Source: Micromonospora haikouensis (GTDB lineage Bacteria > Actinomycetota > Actinomycetes > Mycobacteriales > Micromonosporaceae). Taken from it: a stretch of DNA of 64,000 bases. Under the pieces are notes generated by a model. It was not told the DNA's origin. It was given only the letters and a program-made list of their open reading frames with translations, and ran no database searches. Position numbers and translations under genes: made by a program. Where the stretch lies: the NCBI RefSeq assembly GCF_900091595.1, contig NZ_FMCW01000012.1, positions 62,001 to 126,000 on the forward strand. The letters are read 5' to 3'. Below are positions 38,077-45,675 of the stretch, piece after piece. The number at the start of each line of letters is the position of its first letter. The first letter of the stretch is position 1.

Positions 38077-39456
38077 TCAGTGCGCTCTGGCGAGCACACG
38101 ATTCGTAGTTCTGCCTTGCGGCAGGACGGTCCCGGTCTTGCCGGCGGATGCCGTGCCGGGTTCACGCTTCACGGCCACCTGCCCGCGTACGCGGGTCTTC
38201 TGGTCGGCTCCACGTGCTGCCACCGGGCCACTCCCGGCGGTATCGAACTCAGCCGCCAGGGCGGCGAGGTTCAGCGCGGCGTTGCGGTCGCGGTCCATGA
38301 TCAGACCGCATGCCTCGCAGTGGTACTCGCGCTCGGAAAGGGCCAGCTTGGCTTTCACCGTGCCGCATCCCGAGCAGGTCTTCGATGAGGGATACCAGCG
38401 GTCGGCGATGAGCAGCCGGCCGCCGTTCCACTCGGTCTTGTAGGTCAACTGACGGCGGATCTCGGCGAAGCCGGCGTCGGCGATGTGCCGGGCCAGCCGC
38501 CGATTCCGTAGCATCCCCGACACGTTGAGGTCTTCCACCACGATCGTGCCGTGCTCGCGGGCCAGCCGGGTAGTCAGCTTGTGCAGGCCGTCGCGGCGCA
38601 GGTTCGCCACCCGGGCGTGCGCGCTGCCGACACGGGCAGCGGCACGTTCCCAACGTTTCGACGGCCGACGGCCGGTCCGCCGGTCCGGGCCGGTCTTACG
38701 CGACAGCGCCCGTCCCAGCGTCCGCAGCCGTGCCCGCGCGGCGGCAAGGTGTCGCGGGTTGTCGACCAACTCGCCGGTGGACAGCACCGCGAGGTGCTTG
38801 ATCCCGATGTCCACACCCACCACCGACTCCGGCCGGGCCGGGTTACGCTCCACGCGCTCCACCTCACAGGTGAACGCGACGTGCCACCGGCCGCCGTCTC
38901 GCCGCACGGTGGCGGACATGATCCGGGCGGTGCCGTTGTCGAGGCGGCGGGCGAGCTTGCGGGCGCACTCGTGCAGCTTCAGCCGGCCCAGCCGGGGCAG
39001 CACGACATGCATACGGTCAGGCTCCACCCGGATCGCGCCGGTGGTGAACCGCACGCTCGGCATGCTGCGACGCCGGGACTTGAACCGGGGAAAACCGACC
39101 GGCCGCCCGGCACGTTTACCCGACCGGGAATCGGCCCAGTTCTTCAGCGCGCGGGCGAGCGCGTCGAGACCGGTGTTGAACGCCTCCTTCGAGCATTCCC
39201 GCCACCACGGCGCGACGTCGCCCTTCGCCGCGTTCCACGCCCGCCGCAGCCCCGGCAGCGACCATGACACCGCCGGGGTCAACAGCTCATCCGGCGTGCC
39301 GTAGGTGCGTTCGGCGACCCGCTGATCCATGACCGCCTTGACCCGGACCAGCGCCCAATTGTGCGCGACCCGCGCCGCCCCGGCGTGCGCGAGCACCGCA
39401 CGTTCCTGCGCCGGACTCAGGTCGAGGGCGAACCGGTACGCCTGGATCGTCCTCAC
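38077..39456 (-). CDS. tnpB: TnpB, RNA-guided RuvC nuclease of the IS607 element
   Basis: A 459-residue TnpB (OrfB/IS1341-type), the family ancestral to Cas12. All three RuvC acidic residues are present: D216 (VVGVDIGIKHL), E309 (IVVEDLNVSGM) and D390 (MDRDRNAALNL). The zinc finger has Cys 361, 364, 380 and 383 (CSGCG, CEACG). So nuclease activity is likely retained. TnpB proteins cut target DNA guided by an RNA made from the 3' end of the element; here that RNA must overlap the tnpB coding end because only 14 bases follow. The C-terminal 65 residues are basic and unlike the core. ATG overlaps tnpA by four bases. Confidence 0.93.
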   Translation of the reverse strand: MRTIQAYRFALDLSPAQERAVLAHAGAARVAHNWALVRVKAVMDQRVAERTYGTPDELLTPAVSWSLPGLRRAWNAAKGDVAPWWRECSKEAFNTGLDALARALKNWADSRSGKRAGRPVGFPRFKSRRRSMPSVRFTTGAIRVEPDRMHVVLPRLGRLKLHECARKLARRLDNGTARIMSATVRRDGGRWHVAFTCEVERVERNPARPESVVGVDIGIKHLAVLSTGELVDNPRHLAAARARLRTLGRALSRKTGPDRRTGRRPSKRWERAAARVGSAHARVANLRRDGLHKLTTRLAREHGTIVVEDLNVSGMLRNRRLARHIADAGFAEIRRQLTYKTEWNGGRLLIADRWYPSSKTCSGCGTVKAKLALSEREYHCEACGLIMDRDRNAALNLAALAAEFDTAGSGPVAARGADQKTRVRGQVAVKREPGTASAGKTGTVLPQGRTTNRVLARAH

Positions 39457-40034
39457 TCCGGGCCGCCCTCGGTCGCCGCCTCAACCGCACGGCGGACGCG
39501 ATCCGCGGCGGCGCTACGACCGTGCAGGCGGGCGCACAATGACGTCAGGATCTCGGTGACGTCCCGGACGAGATCGTCATCGACCCCGGCCGGATCGACC
39601 ACCAGAAGCCGCCGCCCCTGCGCAGCAAGCGACGCTTCGACGTACTCGGCCCCGAAACGGGCGAACCGGTCGCGGTGCTCGACCACAATGGTCGTCACAG
39701 CCGGGTCGCGCAACAGAGCGAGCAACTCCTTACGACGCCCGTCGAGCGCAGAGCCGACCTCGGTCACCACCCGGCCGACAGCGAGTTTCTGTCCGGTGGC
39801 CCACACAGCGACCCGGGCGACCTGCCGATTCAGATCCGATTCATGGTCGGCCGACGACACACAGGCGTACACCACCGTCAGCCCGCTGTTCGCAACTGCA
39901 CCGGTCAACGGCTCACCGACCATGATGAGCCGACCGAGACGGTACGTGGGAACGGGCAACGTCCCGGACACATAGCGCCGCCGCGCGGTCGCGTACGAGA
40001 TCCCGGTTGCTGATGCCCACTCCTTCAAGTTCAC
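39453..40034 (-). CDS. tnpA: IS607-type serine recombinase TnpA with Arg-to-Cys change
   Basis: A 193-residue small serine recombinase. The N-terminal MerR-like HTH (WASATGISYATARRRYVSGTLPVPTYRLGRLIMV) precedes the resolvase domain with VVYACVSSADHESDLNRQ, VTEVGSALDGRRKELLALL and VVEHRDRFARFGAEY. The nucleophile Ser is present. The residue before it in the family's YARVS motif is Cys here (codon TGT), one transition away from the CGT Arg codon. That Arg is catalytic in resolvases, so transposition may be impaired. GTG at 40034 has a leaderless -10 (TAGAGT, six bases). Confidence 0.9.
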   Translation of the reverse strand: MNLKEWASATGISYATARRRYVSGTLPVPTYRLGRLIMVGEPLTGAVANSGLTVVYACVSSADHESDLNRQVARVAVWATGQKLAVGRVVTEVGSALDGRRKELLALLRDPAVTTIVVEHRDRFARFGAEYVEASLAAQGRRLLVVDPAGVDDDLVRDVTEILTSLCARLHGRSAAADRVRRAVEAATEGGPE

Positions 40035-40046
40035 CCCGTCACTCTA
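40035..40046 (-). promoter_or_regulatory. Leaderless -10 element of tnpA
   Basis: TAGAGT (minus strand, 40041-40046), exactly six bases, then GTG at 40034. Confidence 0.5.
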
Positions 40047-40597
40047 GCAATCTAGTGAGCGCTATTGACGCCCACAGCATCACCAGCCGCCGCCCCCGGA
40101 GTCTGGTGAGGAGGGAGGTTGCGGAATCGCGCGGACGTTATCCGAGGTAGATCGTGTCGCGCCAGCAGTGGCGCGGGCTGTTTATCCGTCCGGCCGTCGC
40201 CCGTACCGACAGTGAGGGCGGGATGGTCGCCCATCCCGCCCTCACCGCGGTGCGTTATATGAACGGCCCTCATGGGCCGATGGAGGATGTGGCCCGCCGG
40301 CCGTTCCACCCCGGCCGACCCGCTCCGACCTGCGTCGGAGGGTGCGCGCCGCACGTTATCGGCCCCTGGGCGGTGCCGCCACCCCCCGCGCCGACGATGC
40401 CCGGGCCATACGTTCGGTCACCTTCAGGGATTGTCGGGATTGGCCGCTTGTGGGGCGGGCCCGCAACCCGGGGCGTCCCCCGAACGGCGACCACTAATGC
40501 CCTCCCGACGACCGGTCACGGGACTTTCGGCCGGTCGCAGCACGCCATCCGGCAACCACCCTGCGTGACGTTCCGGCCTGCCCTGGAGCGCGCCCCG
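40047..40597. other. 551-base region without a convincing gene
   Basis: Between the IS607 element and mqnC. It contains the hairpin at 40212-40245 and several short frames whose translations are Arg/Pro/Gly-rich and interrupted by the hairpin, so I do not call them. Part of it may be the left end of the IS. No tRNA or riboswitch was recognised. Confidence 0.5.
40212..40245. repeat. 15-bp hairpin, twin of the one at 36751
   Basis: GTGAGGGCGGGATGG (40212-40226), loop TCGC, and its exact complement (40231-40245). The hairpin shares loop and core with 36751-36786, apart from an A/T to G/C pair change. It could be a terminator for unseen transcripts or a dispersed repeat. Confidence 0.65.
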
Positions 40598-41782
40598 TCA
40601 GCGGGCCTCGACCAGCGGCAGGGCCTTCCCGACCCCGCCGCCCGGCAGCGCGATCGAGGAGAAGTGCGAGACCACCCGGTCGTCGGTCGGGTCGTCGGCC
40701 GGGGTGTGGTGCACCGCGAGCCGGCGGTAGAGGGTGTCCCGCTGGGCAGGGATGCGGTCCGCCGAGCGGATCATGCCGATCAGCTCGTGCAGGTTGGACC
40801 GGTGCCGCGCGCCCGCCGAGGAGATCACGTTCTCCTCCAGCATGATCGAGCCGAGGTCGTCCACGCCCATGTGCAGGGCGAGCTGGCCGACGTCCTTGCC
40901 GGTCGTCAGCCAGGACGCCTGCAGGTGCGGCACGGTCTCGAAGAAGAGCCGGGACACCGCGACCAGGCGCAGGTATTCCAGCGTCGTCGCCTGGGTGCGG
41001 CCCTTGAGGTGGTTGTTCTCCGGCTGGTACGTCCACGGGATGAACGCCCGGAAGCCCTTGGTGCGGTCCTGCACGTCGCGGATCATCCGCAGGTGCTCGA
41101 TCCGCTCGGCGGCCGTCTCGCCGGTGCCCATCATCATCGTGGCGGTCGACTCCAGGCCCTGCCGGTGGGCCAGCTCCATGACCTCCAGCCAGCGCGCGCC
41201 GGACTCCTTGAGCGGGGCGATCGCCTTGCGCGGCCGGTCCGGCAGCATCTCCGCGCCGGCCCCGGCGATCGAGTCGAGCCCGGCCGCCTTGATCCGCGCG
41301 ATCGCCTCGTCGAGGCTCACGCCGGACACCTTGGCCATGTGCAGGATCTCGCTCGGCCCGATGGAGTGGATGGCGAGCTGCGGATACGCCTGCTTGACCG
41401 AGGAGAACAGCTCCTCGTAGTACTCCACGCCGTAGTCGGGGTGGTGGCCGCCCTGGAGCATGACCTGGGTCGCGCCCAGCTCGACCGCCTCGCCGCAGCG
41501 GCGCAGGATCTCCTCGGTCGGGTGGGTCCACCCCTCCTTGTGCTTGGGCGCACGGTAGAAGGCGCAGAACTTGCACGCCGTCACGCAGACGTTCGTGTAG
41601 TTGATGTTGCGGTCGATCAGGTAGGTGACGATGTTGTCGGGGTAGCGCCGCCGGCGCACCGCGTCGGCCGCCTCGCCGAGGGCGTGGAAGGGCGCCTCGG
41701 TGTAGAGCAGCAGGGCCTCCTCGGGCGTGATCCGCCCGCCGTCCGCGCCGCGTTGCAGGATGTCGTCGATCTCCCGGCTCAC
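40598..41782 (-). CDS. mqnC: Cyclic dehypoxanthinyl futalosine synthase
   Basis: A 394-residue radical SAM enzyme of the futalosine menaquinone pathway; it cyclises dehypoxanthine futalosine. The radical SAM cluster motif is CVTACKFCAFYR (C-x3-C-x2-C) near residue 65, preceded by NIVTYLIDRNINYTNV. Further family blocks are QGGHHPDYGVEYYEELFSSVKQAYP, GAGAEMLPDRPRKAIAPLK and RAFIPWTYQPENNHLKGRTQATTLEYLR. GTG at 41782 is preferred: GGAGG at 41790-41794 leaves seven bases to it, but only one to the GTG at 41788. It stands alone, unlinked from mqnA 11 kb away. Confidence 0.93.
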   Translation of the reverse strand: MSREIDDILQRGADGGRITPEEALLLYTEAPFHALGEAADAVRRRRYPDNIVTYLIDRNINYTNVCVTACKFCAFYRAPKHKEGWTHPTEEILRRCGEAVELGATQVMLQGGHHPDYGVEYYEELFSSVKQAYPQLAIHSIGPSEILHMAKVSGVSLDEAIARIKAAGLDSIAGAGAEMLPDRPRKAIAPLKESGARWLEVMELAHRQGLESTATMMMGTGETAAERIEHLRMIRDVQDRTKGFRAFIPWTYQPENNHLKGRTQATTLEYLRLVAVSRLFFETVPHLQASWLTTGKDVGQLALHMGVDDLGSIMLEENVISSAGARHRSNLHELIGMIRSADRIPAQRDTLYRRLAVHHTPADDPTDDRVVSHFSSIALPGGGVGKALPLVEAR

Positions 41783-41970
41783 CGTCACGCCTCCGAGCGT
41801 ACGCCGGGCGGCCGTCCAGGCCCGCAGGGGTGCGCAGCGCCGTGACGCGTCCCGCACCCGGACACTGCCGGAGATCCACGCCAATCCTGGACAGATCCCG
41901 TCAGCTCCGGACGGGAACTGCCCAAGGTCCAGGGGGTTCCGCGAGCGGGGCGGCGGCCGGGGCCGGTCGG

Positions 41971-42165
41971 TCAGGCCCGGCCCGGCAGACCGGCGACGAA
42001 GGTGGTCCAGGCCCGCCGGTCGAAGGCCAGCACCGGCCCGGCCGGATCCTTCGAGTCGCGTACGCCCACCGCCCGCGCGCCCGTCGCCACCTCCACACAG
42101 TCACTGTCGGATCCGCTGCGGGACGACTTGCGCCACGTTGCTCCGCAGGGGTCAGGCGTGGTCAT
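41971..42165 (-). CDS. DUF397-domain protein
   Basis: A 64-residue protein of the DUF397 family, recognisable by WRKSSRSGSDSDCVEVAT, VGVRDSKDPAGPVLAF and the final WTTFVAGL. DUF397 genes in actinobacteria nearly always follow an XRE-type DUF5753 regulator, and here it overlaps that gene by 14 bases. The pair probably acts as regulator and partner; in Streptomyces relatives (BldB and WhiJ-like systems) they affect development. The role here is unknown. Confidence 0.9.
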   Translation of the reverse strand: MTTPDPCGATWRKSSRSGSDSDCVEVATGARAVGVRDSKDPAGPVLAFDRRAWTTFVAGLPGRA

Positions 42166-43030
42166 CGGAGACTCCCTCTCGCTCGTGCTCCGCCGCGATC
42201 CGCGCGACGATGTCCTTCGAATCGGCTGGGCTCAGGGCGATCGCAGCCAAGGCGTCCGCCGCTCGGCGGAACACGGCCACCTGATCGGGCTCCTCCAGGA
42301 AGACGCCCGAGATCTTGTGCTCTAAGTGCACCACGGATGGATGACGGTGGAAATCGAACAGGACAAACCCGCCATCCAGGCCGGTGTGTCCGCCGCACGC
42401 GAGGGGCACCACCTGAAGGCTGAGGTTGGGCCGCTCGGACAGCTCGATGAGGTGTCGAAGCTGACGAGTCATCAGCTGATGACCGCCGAGCGGCCGGCGC
42501 AGCACGGTCTCATCGATGATCATGTGCAGCTCTGGCGGATCGTCCCGGGCGAGGATCGCCTGACGCGCCAGCCGGGCGGCCACGCGTGTCTCCACCTCCG
42601 CCGCACCGACGTCGCAACCCTTCATCAGGGCGATGGTGTACTCGGGCAACTGAAGCAACCCCGGCACCAGCAGCGGCTGCCAGCTCACGACCCGCGTCGC
42701 CTCGGCTTCGAACAGGTTGAAGGTGCGCGACCAGGCGGTCAGACCCGTCCCATGGGCCTCCCACCAGCCCTTGTCACGGGATCGCTCAGCCATAGCCAGC
42801 AACCGCTCGCGCTCCTCCCCGACCACGCCGTAGACGGCCAGCAGCGCGGCGACCTCCTCCACCCGAACGCCCTGCTGGCCGGTCTCGATCCGGGAGAGCT
42901 TCGACGGCTGCCAGCCAAGTTGGACAGCCACCGACGCCCCCTTCAGCCGCCTGGCCCGACGTAGCTGCCGCAACTCGCCGCTCAACCCGCGTCCGGCCAC
43001 CGACGGCACGCTCTGCTTCGCCACCGACAC
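42152..43030 (-). CDS. XRE-family regulator with DUF5753 domain
   Basis: A 292-residue regulator. The N-terminal Cro/CI-type HTH covers about residues 15-70 (LRQLRRARRLKGASVAVQLGWQPSKLSRIETGQQGV). The DUF5753 domain follows (about 105-280) with WQPLLVPGLLQLPEY, ARLARQAILARDDPPELHMIIDETVLRR and LSLQVVPLACGGHTGLDGGFVLFDF. GTG 43030 is used; GTG 43024 has better spacing from AAGGGG. It is divergent from the hypothetical/Fic genes across a palindromic operator (43077-43118) that it is well placed to bind. Confidence 0.92.
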   Translation of the reverse strand: MSVAKQSVPSVAGRGLSGELRQLRRARRLKGASVAVQLGWQPSKLSRIETGQQGVRVEEVAALLAVYGVVGEERERLLAMAERSRDKGWWEAHGTGLTAWSRTFNLFEAEATRVVSWQPLLVPGLLQLPEYTIALMKGCDVGAAEVETRVAARLARQAILARDDPPELHMIIDETVLRRPLGGHQLMTRQLRHLIELSERPNLSLQVVPLACGGHTGLDGGFVLFDFHRHPSVVHLEHKISGVFLEEPDQVAVFRRAADALAAIALSPADSKDIVARIAAEHEREGVSDDHA

Positions 43031-43076
43031 CCCTTACTGAGAGCTATTGACACGGGACCCTACGCGAACCATCATA

Positions 43077-43118
43077 GTCGCAAATTGCGATTTGAGTGAG
43101 CAATTTGCGACCGATTGC
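43077..43118. promoter_or_regulatory. Palindromic operator cluster between XRE and Fic-side genes
   Basis: GTCGCAAATTGC (43077-43088) and GCAATTTGCGAC (43100-43111) form a perfect 12-bp inverted repeat with an 11-base spacer. The left arm is itself palindromic with its flank: TCGCAA-A-TTGCGA (43078-43090). The right arm has GCAA-T-TTGC, and a third half-site TTGCGA follows (43114-43119). It is the only strongly AT-rich block here and sits 46 bases from the regulator start and 22-56 bases from the hypothetical gene. Confidence 0.7.
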
Positions 43119-43132
43119 GAAGGACTCTCGAA

Positions 43133-43519
43133 GTGGACACACTCGGCACCAGGCCCGCCCTACCTCCTCCCACCTGGCTGCGGCCGTACGATCCGGCGGA
43201 CTCGCCCGGCCCCATCCCGTCGGTGATCGAACGCTTCCGCCGACGGCGGCGGGACGAGCCGGAGCCGCCCACCGAGGCGGAGCGGGAGGCCGCCCGCTAC
43301 ACGGTGGTGCTGGTGCCGCCCGCCGCGGCCGAGGCGCTCGGCGACGACCGGGGCGAGGTCGGCCTGCACCTGTTCTGCGACGACGACTGGGATCACCAGC
43401 CGGCGCACCTGGACGACGCGGCCAAGATGATCGGGGAGGCCTGCGGCGAGCCGGTCGTCCTCACGGAGCACCACTCGGACCTCACCTACTGGACGGCACA
43501 CGTACGCGAGGAGAGCTGA
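43133..43519 (+). CDS. Hypothetical protein of the Fic/XRE locus
   Basis: A 128-residue protein I do not recognise. It has a Pro-rich start (PALPPPTWLRPYDP), a basic patch (RFRRRRRDEPEPP), then a compact part (YTVVLVPPAAAEALGDDRGEVGLHLFCDDDWDHQPAHLDDAAKMIGEACGEPVVLTEHH) with alternating strands and helices. GTG at 43133 is chosen because GAAGGA lies nine bases upstream; a TTG at 43115 is the only other option. It is transcribed from the operator region and precedes fic, but fic has its own promoter. Possible partner or antitoxin, unproven. Confidence 0.7.
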   Translation: MDTLGTRPALPPPTWLRPYDPADSPGPIPSVIERFRRRRRDEPEPPTEAEREAARYTVVLVPPAAAEALGDDRGEVGLHLFCDDDWDHQPAHLDDAAKMIGEACGEPVVLTEHHSDLTYWTAHVREES

Positions 43520-43572
43520 TCGCCCGCAGCCCCGAATCCTTTAATCATTTCGGCGTGCCGCCGGAAAGATTG

Positions 43573-43584
43573 TATGATTCCGGC
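43573..43584 (+). promoter_or_regulatory. Leaderless -10 element of fic
   Basis: TATGAT (43573-43578, five of six matches to TATAAT), exactly six bases, then ATG at 43585. A TTCGGC 18 bases upstream may act as a weak -35. Confidence 0.6.
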
Positions 43585-44712
43585 ATGCTGTACGCGACGC
43601 CCAGGCTGACGAGCGAGGACAACCGCGTCCTGGCCGAGCTGGAGAAGATGCGGGAGGCCCTTCGCTACCAGGTCGCCGAGCCACGCCGGTGGAGCGGGCA
43701 CCTGCGCAGGTCCCTGATCGCCCACGCCATCCAGGGGTCCAACTCGATCGAGGGCTACCAGGTCGGCCTGGACGACGCCGTAGCCGCGGTGACCGGGGAA
43801 GACCCGATGGAGACCAGTCCGGGCACCTGGGACGTCATCACCGGATACCGGGACGCCCTCACCTACGTGCAGCAACTGGGGCATTCCCGGGAGTTCGCCT
43901 GGCATCACATGCTCCTCAACGCCCTGCACTTCATGATGATGCGCAACGAGCTGGCCAAGTGGCCGGGTCGGTACCGCCCCGGTGACATCTACGTCGACGA
44001 GGCCCACACGGGACGGCGCGTCTACACGGGGCCCGACGCCGACGAGGTGCCAGCCCTGGTCTCCGAGCTGGTCGACTGGCTCGCCGACGGAGAGCCCGAC
44101 AGCCCACTTCTGGTGCGCGCGTCAATGGCGCACCTGAACCTAGTCAAGATCCATCCATGGCGCGACGGAAACGGGCGCATGTCGCGATGCCTGCATACCC
44201 TGGTCCTGGCCCGCGACGGCGTCCTGGCCCCCGAGTTCTCCTCCATCGAGGAGTGGTTGGGCAACGGGCGGAACACCTACGCCTACTACGACGTGCTGGC
44301 CGAGGTGGGCGGTCCGAGCTGGCAGCCGGCCAACGACACCGGGCCATGGATCAGGTTCTGCCTGAGCGCCCACCACCAGCAGGCGCAGCTGGTCCGGCAG
44401 CGCCTCGACCAGGCCGCCCGCCTGTGGGAACTGCTCGACGACCGGGCCCGTCAGGGCGGGCTCCCCGAGCGCGTGGTCAGCGCTCTGCAACTCGCGGCGA
44501 CCGGCGGTCGGGTCCGCCGCACCGTCTACCAGCGCGACGAGGCCCTGACCGACGACCAGGCAGTTCGTGACCTTCGCGCCCTGGTTAGGGCGGGGTTCCT
44601 TCAGCAGCACGGTCAGACGCGCGGCAGGTACTACGTCGCATCGACCACGTTGCGCGAACTCGCCGTCCCCGCGCTCCGACCCAGGGAGATCATCGATCCC
44701 TACCGGCGCTGA
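43585..44712 (+). CDS. fic: Fic-family protein (probable AMP transferase)
   Basis: A 375-residue Fic protein that probably transfers AMP from ATP to Ser/Thr/Tyr of a target. The active site is HPWRDGNGRMSR with catalytic His190 (family H-P-F-x-D/E-G-N-G-R; Trp replaces Phe). The N-terminal helix has GSNSIEGY (about residues 50-57), matching the inhibitory motif S/T-x3-E-G/N, so this is an autoinhibited class II Fic. The C-terminal part (about 290-375) contains a winged-helix-like region (QRDEALTDDQAVRDLRALVRAGFLQQHGQTRGRYYVAS). ATG is fixed by the leaderless promoter. Target unknown. Could be housekeeping AMPylation or a toxin-like module with the adjacent regulators. Confidence 0.92.
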   Translation: MLYATPRLTSEDNRVLAELEKMREALRYQVAEPRRWSGHLRRSLIAHAIQGSNSIEGYQVGLDDAVAAVTGEDPMETSPGTWDVITGYRDALTYVQQLGHSREFAWHHMLLNALHFMMMRNELAKWPGRYRPGDIYVDEAHTGRRVYTGPDADEVPALVSELVDWLADGEPDSPLLVRASMAHLNLVKIHPWRDGNGRMSRCLHTLVLARDGVLAPEFSSIEEWLGNGRNTYAYYDVLAEVGGPSWQPANDTGPWIRFCLSAHHQQAQLVRQRLDQAARLWELLDDRARQGGLPERVVSALQLAATGGRVRRTVYQRDEALTDDQAVRDLRALVRAGFLQQHGQTRGRYYVASTTLRELAVPALRPREIIDPYRR

Positions 44713-44874
44713 CGACTCCAACATGCTCAGTGAGCGGCGGCAGGTCTGACAAGGCCGAAAGCGCGAAACCCGGCCCACCCACCGTCCGGAAGGCTGCCGG
44801 GTCCACTTCCAGCGGCTACTGCCCCTGGCAGGTACAGCTTACCTTCGGCCGGAACTTTGGGATGAGGCAATGGG

Positions 44875-44940
44875 TCAGGCACCGTAGTCGATCGTGAGGT
44901 GTCGGTGGTGGCGGTGCAGCAACTGTCCAAGGCCCGAAGG
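44875..44940 (-). pseudogene. Decayed 3' end of a paaE-like gene
   Basis: About 60 bases ending in TGA closely match the last codons of the intact paaE (46431-47549). The translations are LDSCCTATTDT, then after a one-base deletion LTIDYGA, versus LTCQSTPTTDTLTVDYDA in paaE. Over the best stretch about 35 of 37 bases agree. It is a remnant left by duplication or rearrangement. The rest of the 245-base gap (44713-44957) holds only a weak hairpin (ACCCGGC/GCCGGGT) after fic. Confidence 0.6.
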
Positions 44941-44957
44941 GCTCGCAACAGGGCGCG

Positions 44958-45605
44958 TCAGCGGAGGGTGAGGTCGGTGGCGGGGAAGTCGTACCAGGAC
45001 AGGTCGAGCGACGAGCCGGGCTGCGGCGCCACCGGGAACACGGCCCAGCTCGCCAGCTCGCGGCCGGGCGCGAGGTCGAACGACTCGCCGGGCCGGGTGG
45101 AGCAGTAGGTGCTCTCCGGGCGCACGGTCCTGCCGTCGGCGAGGGTGAGCAGCACCAGCTCGCGGTCCTCGGCGACGGGCGAGCATTCCAGCCCCCAGGG
45201 GACCACCGAGCCGTTGCGGTACCGGAGGTTCAGCCGCAGCTTGCTCCCGGTGACCTCGGCGCTGACCAGGGTGACCGTCATCGACGCCTGGTCGTAGAAG
45301 GTCCGGTCGAGCCGGTACGTCCGCGACCCCCCATCCGAGGAGCCGGAGGAACCCGACGAGACCGTGGGAGCGCCGGACGACGGACGCGCCGGCTGGTCGG
45401 CCGGGTCGGCTCCCCCGCTGGCCTCGGGGCCGCCCGTCTGCCGGCCCGCGTCCCCGCCCGCGTCCACGGTGCTGCCGGCGTCCACGGTGCGGTCCGCCGT
45501 CGCACCGTCGCCCCGGGTGGCCAGGTAGGTGCCGCCGACCGCGCCGACGACCGCCACGACGGCCAGTACGGCGACCAACGTGCCGACGTGCCTCTTCTCC
45601 ATCAT
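44958..45605 (-). CDS. Membrane-anchored protein with extracytoplasmic beta domain
   Basis: A 215-residue protein. A short basic N-terminus is followed by one membrane helix (VGTLVAVLAVVAVVGAVGGTYLA, residues 7-29) without a lipobox Cys. A Gly/Ser/Ala-rich linker runs to about residue 95, then a C-terminal domain (YRLDRTFYDQASMTVTLVSAEVTGSKLRLNLRYRNGS) similar in style to DUF4352-type immunoglobulin-like domains, with two Cys that may form a disulfide. Function unknown. It lies between the paaE remnant and an SDR gene. Confidence 0.75.
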   Translation of the reverse strand: MMEKRHVGTLVAVLAVVAVVGAVGGTYLATRGDGATADRTVDAGSTVDAGGDAGRQTGGPEASGGADPADQPARPSSGAPTVSSGSSGSSDGGSRTYRLDRTFYDQASMTVTLVSAEVTGSKLRLNLRYRNGSVVPWGLECSPVAEDRELVLLTLADGRTVRPESTYCSTRPGESFDLAPGRELASWAVFPVAPQPGSSLDLSWYDFPATDLTLR

Positions 45606-45675
45606 CGCTCCCAGTCCGACCGGCGCTGCTGGCGCGACCGTAACAAATCCGGGCCAGCCGCCGGCGCGGCCGACC

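Larger units (their letters stand above)
38077..40046 (-). mobile_element. IS607-family insertion sequence (tnpA-tnpB)
   Basis: An element consisting of a serine-recombinase gene and an overlapping tnpB gene, the IS607 layout. Exact ends are not defined: IS607 elements lack inverted repeats and target duplications. The right end must lie within the 14 bases between the tnpB stop and the surface-protein ATG, or inside the end of tnpB. The left end lies upstream of 40046. Confidence 0.8.

Noticed and set aside
40052..40494. Short minus-strand frames between tnpA and mqnC
   Set aside because: The translations are low-complexity, cross a 15-bp hairpin and have no ribosome site or -10 box.
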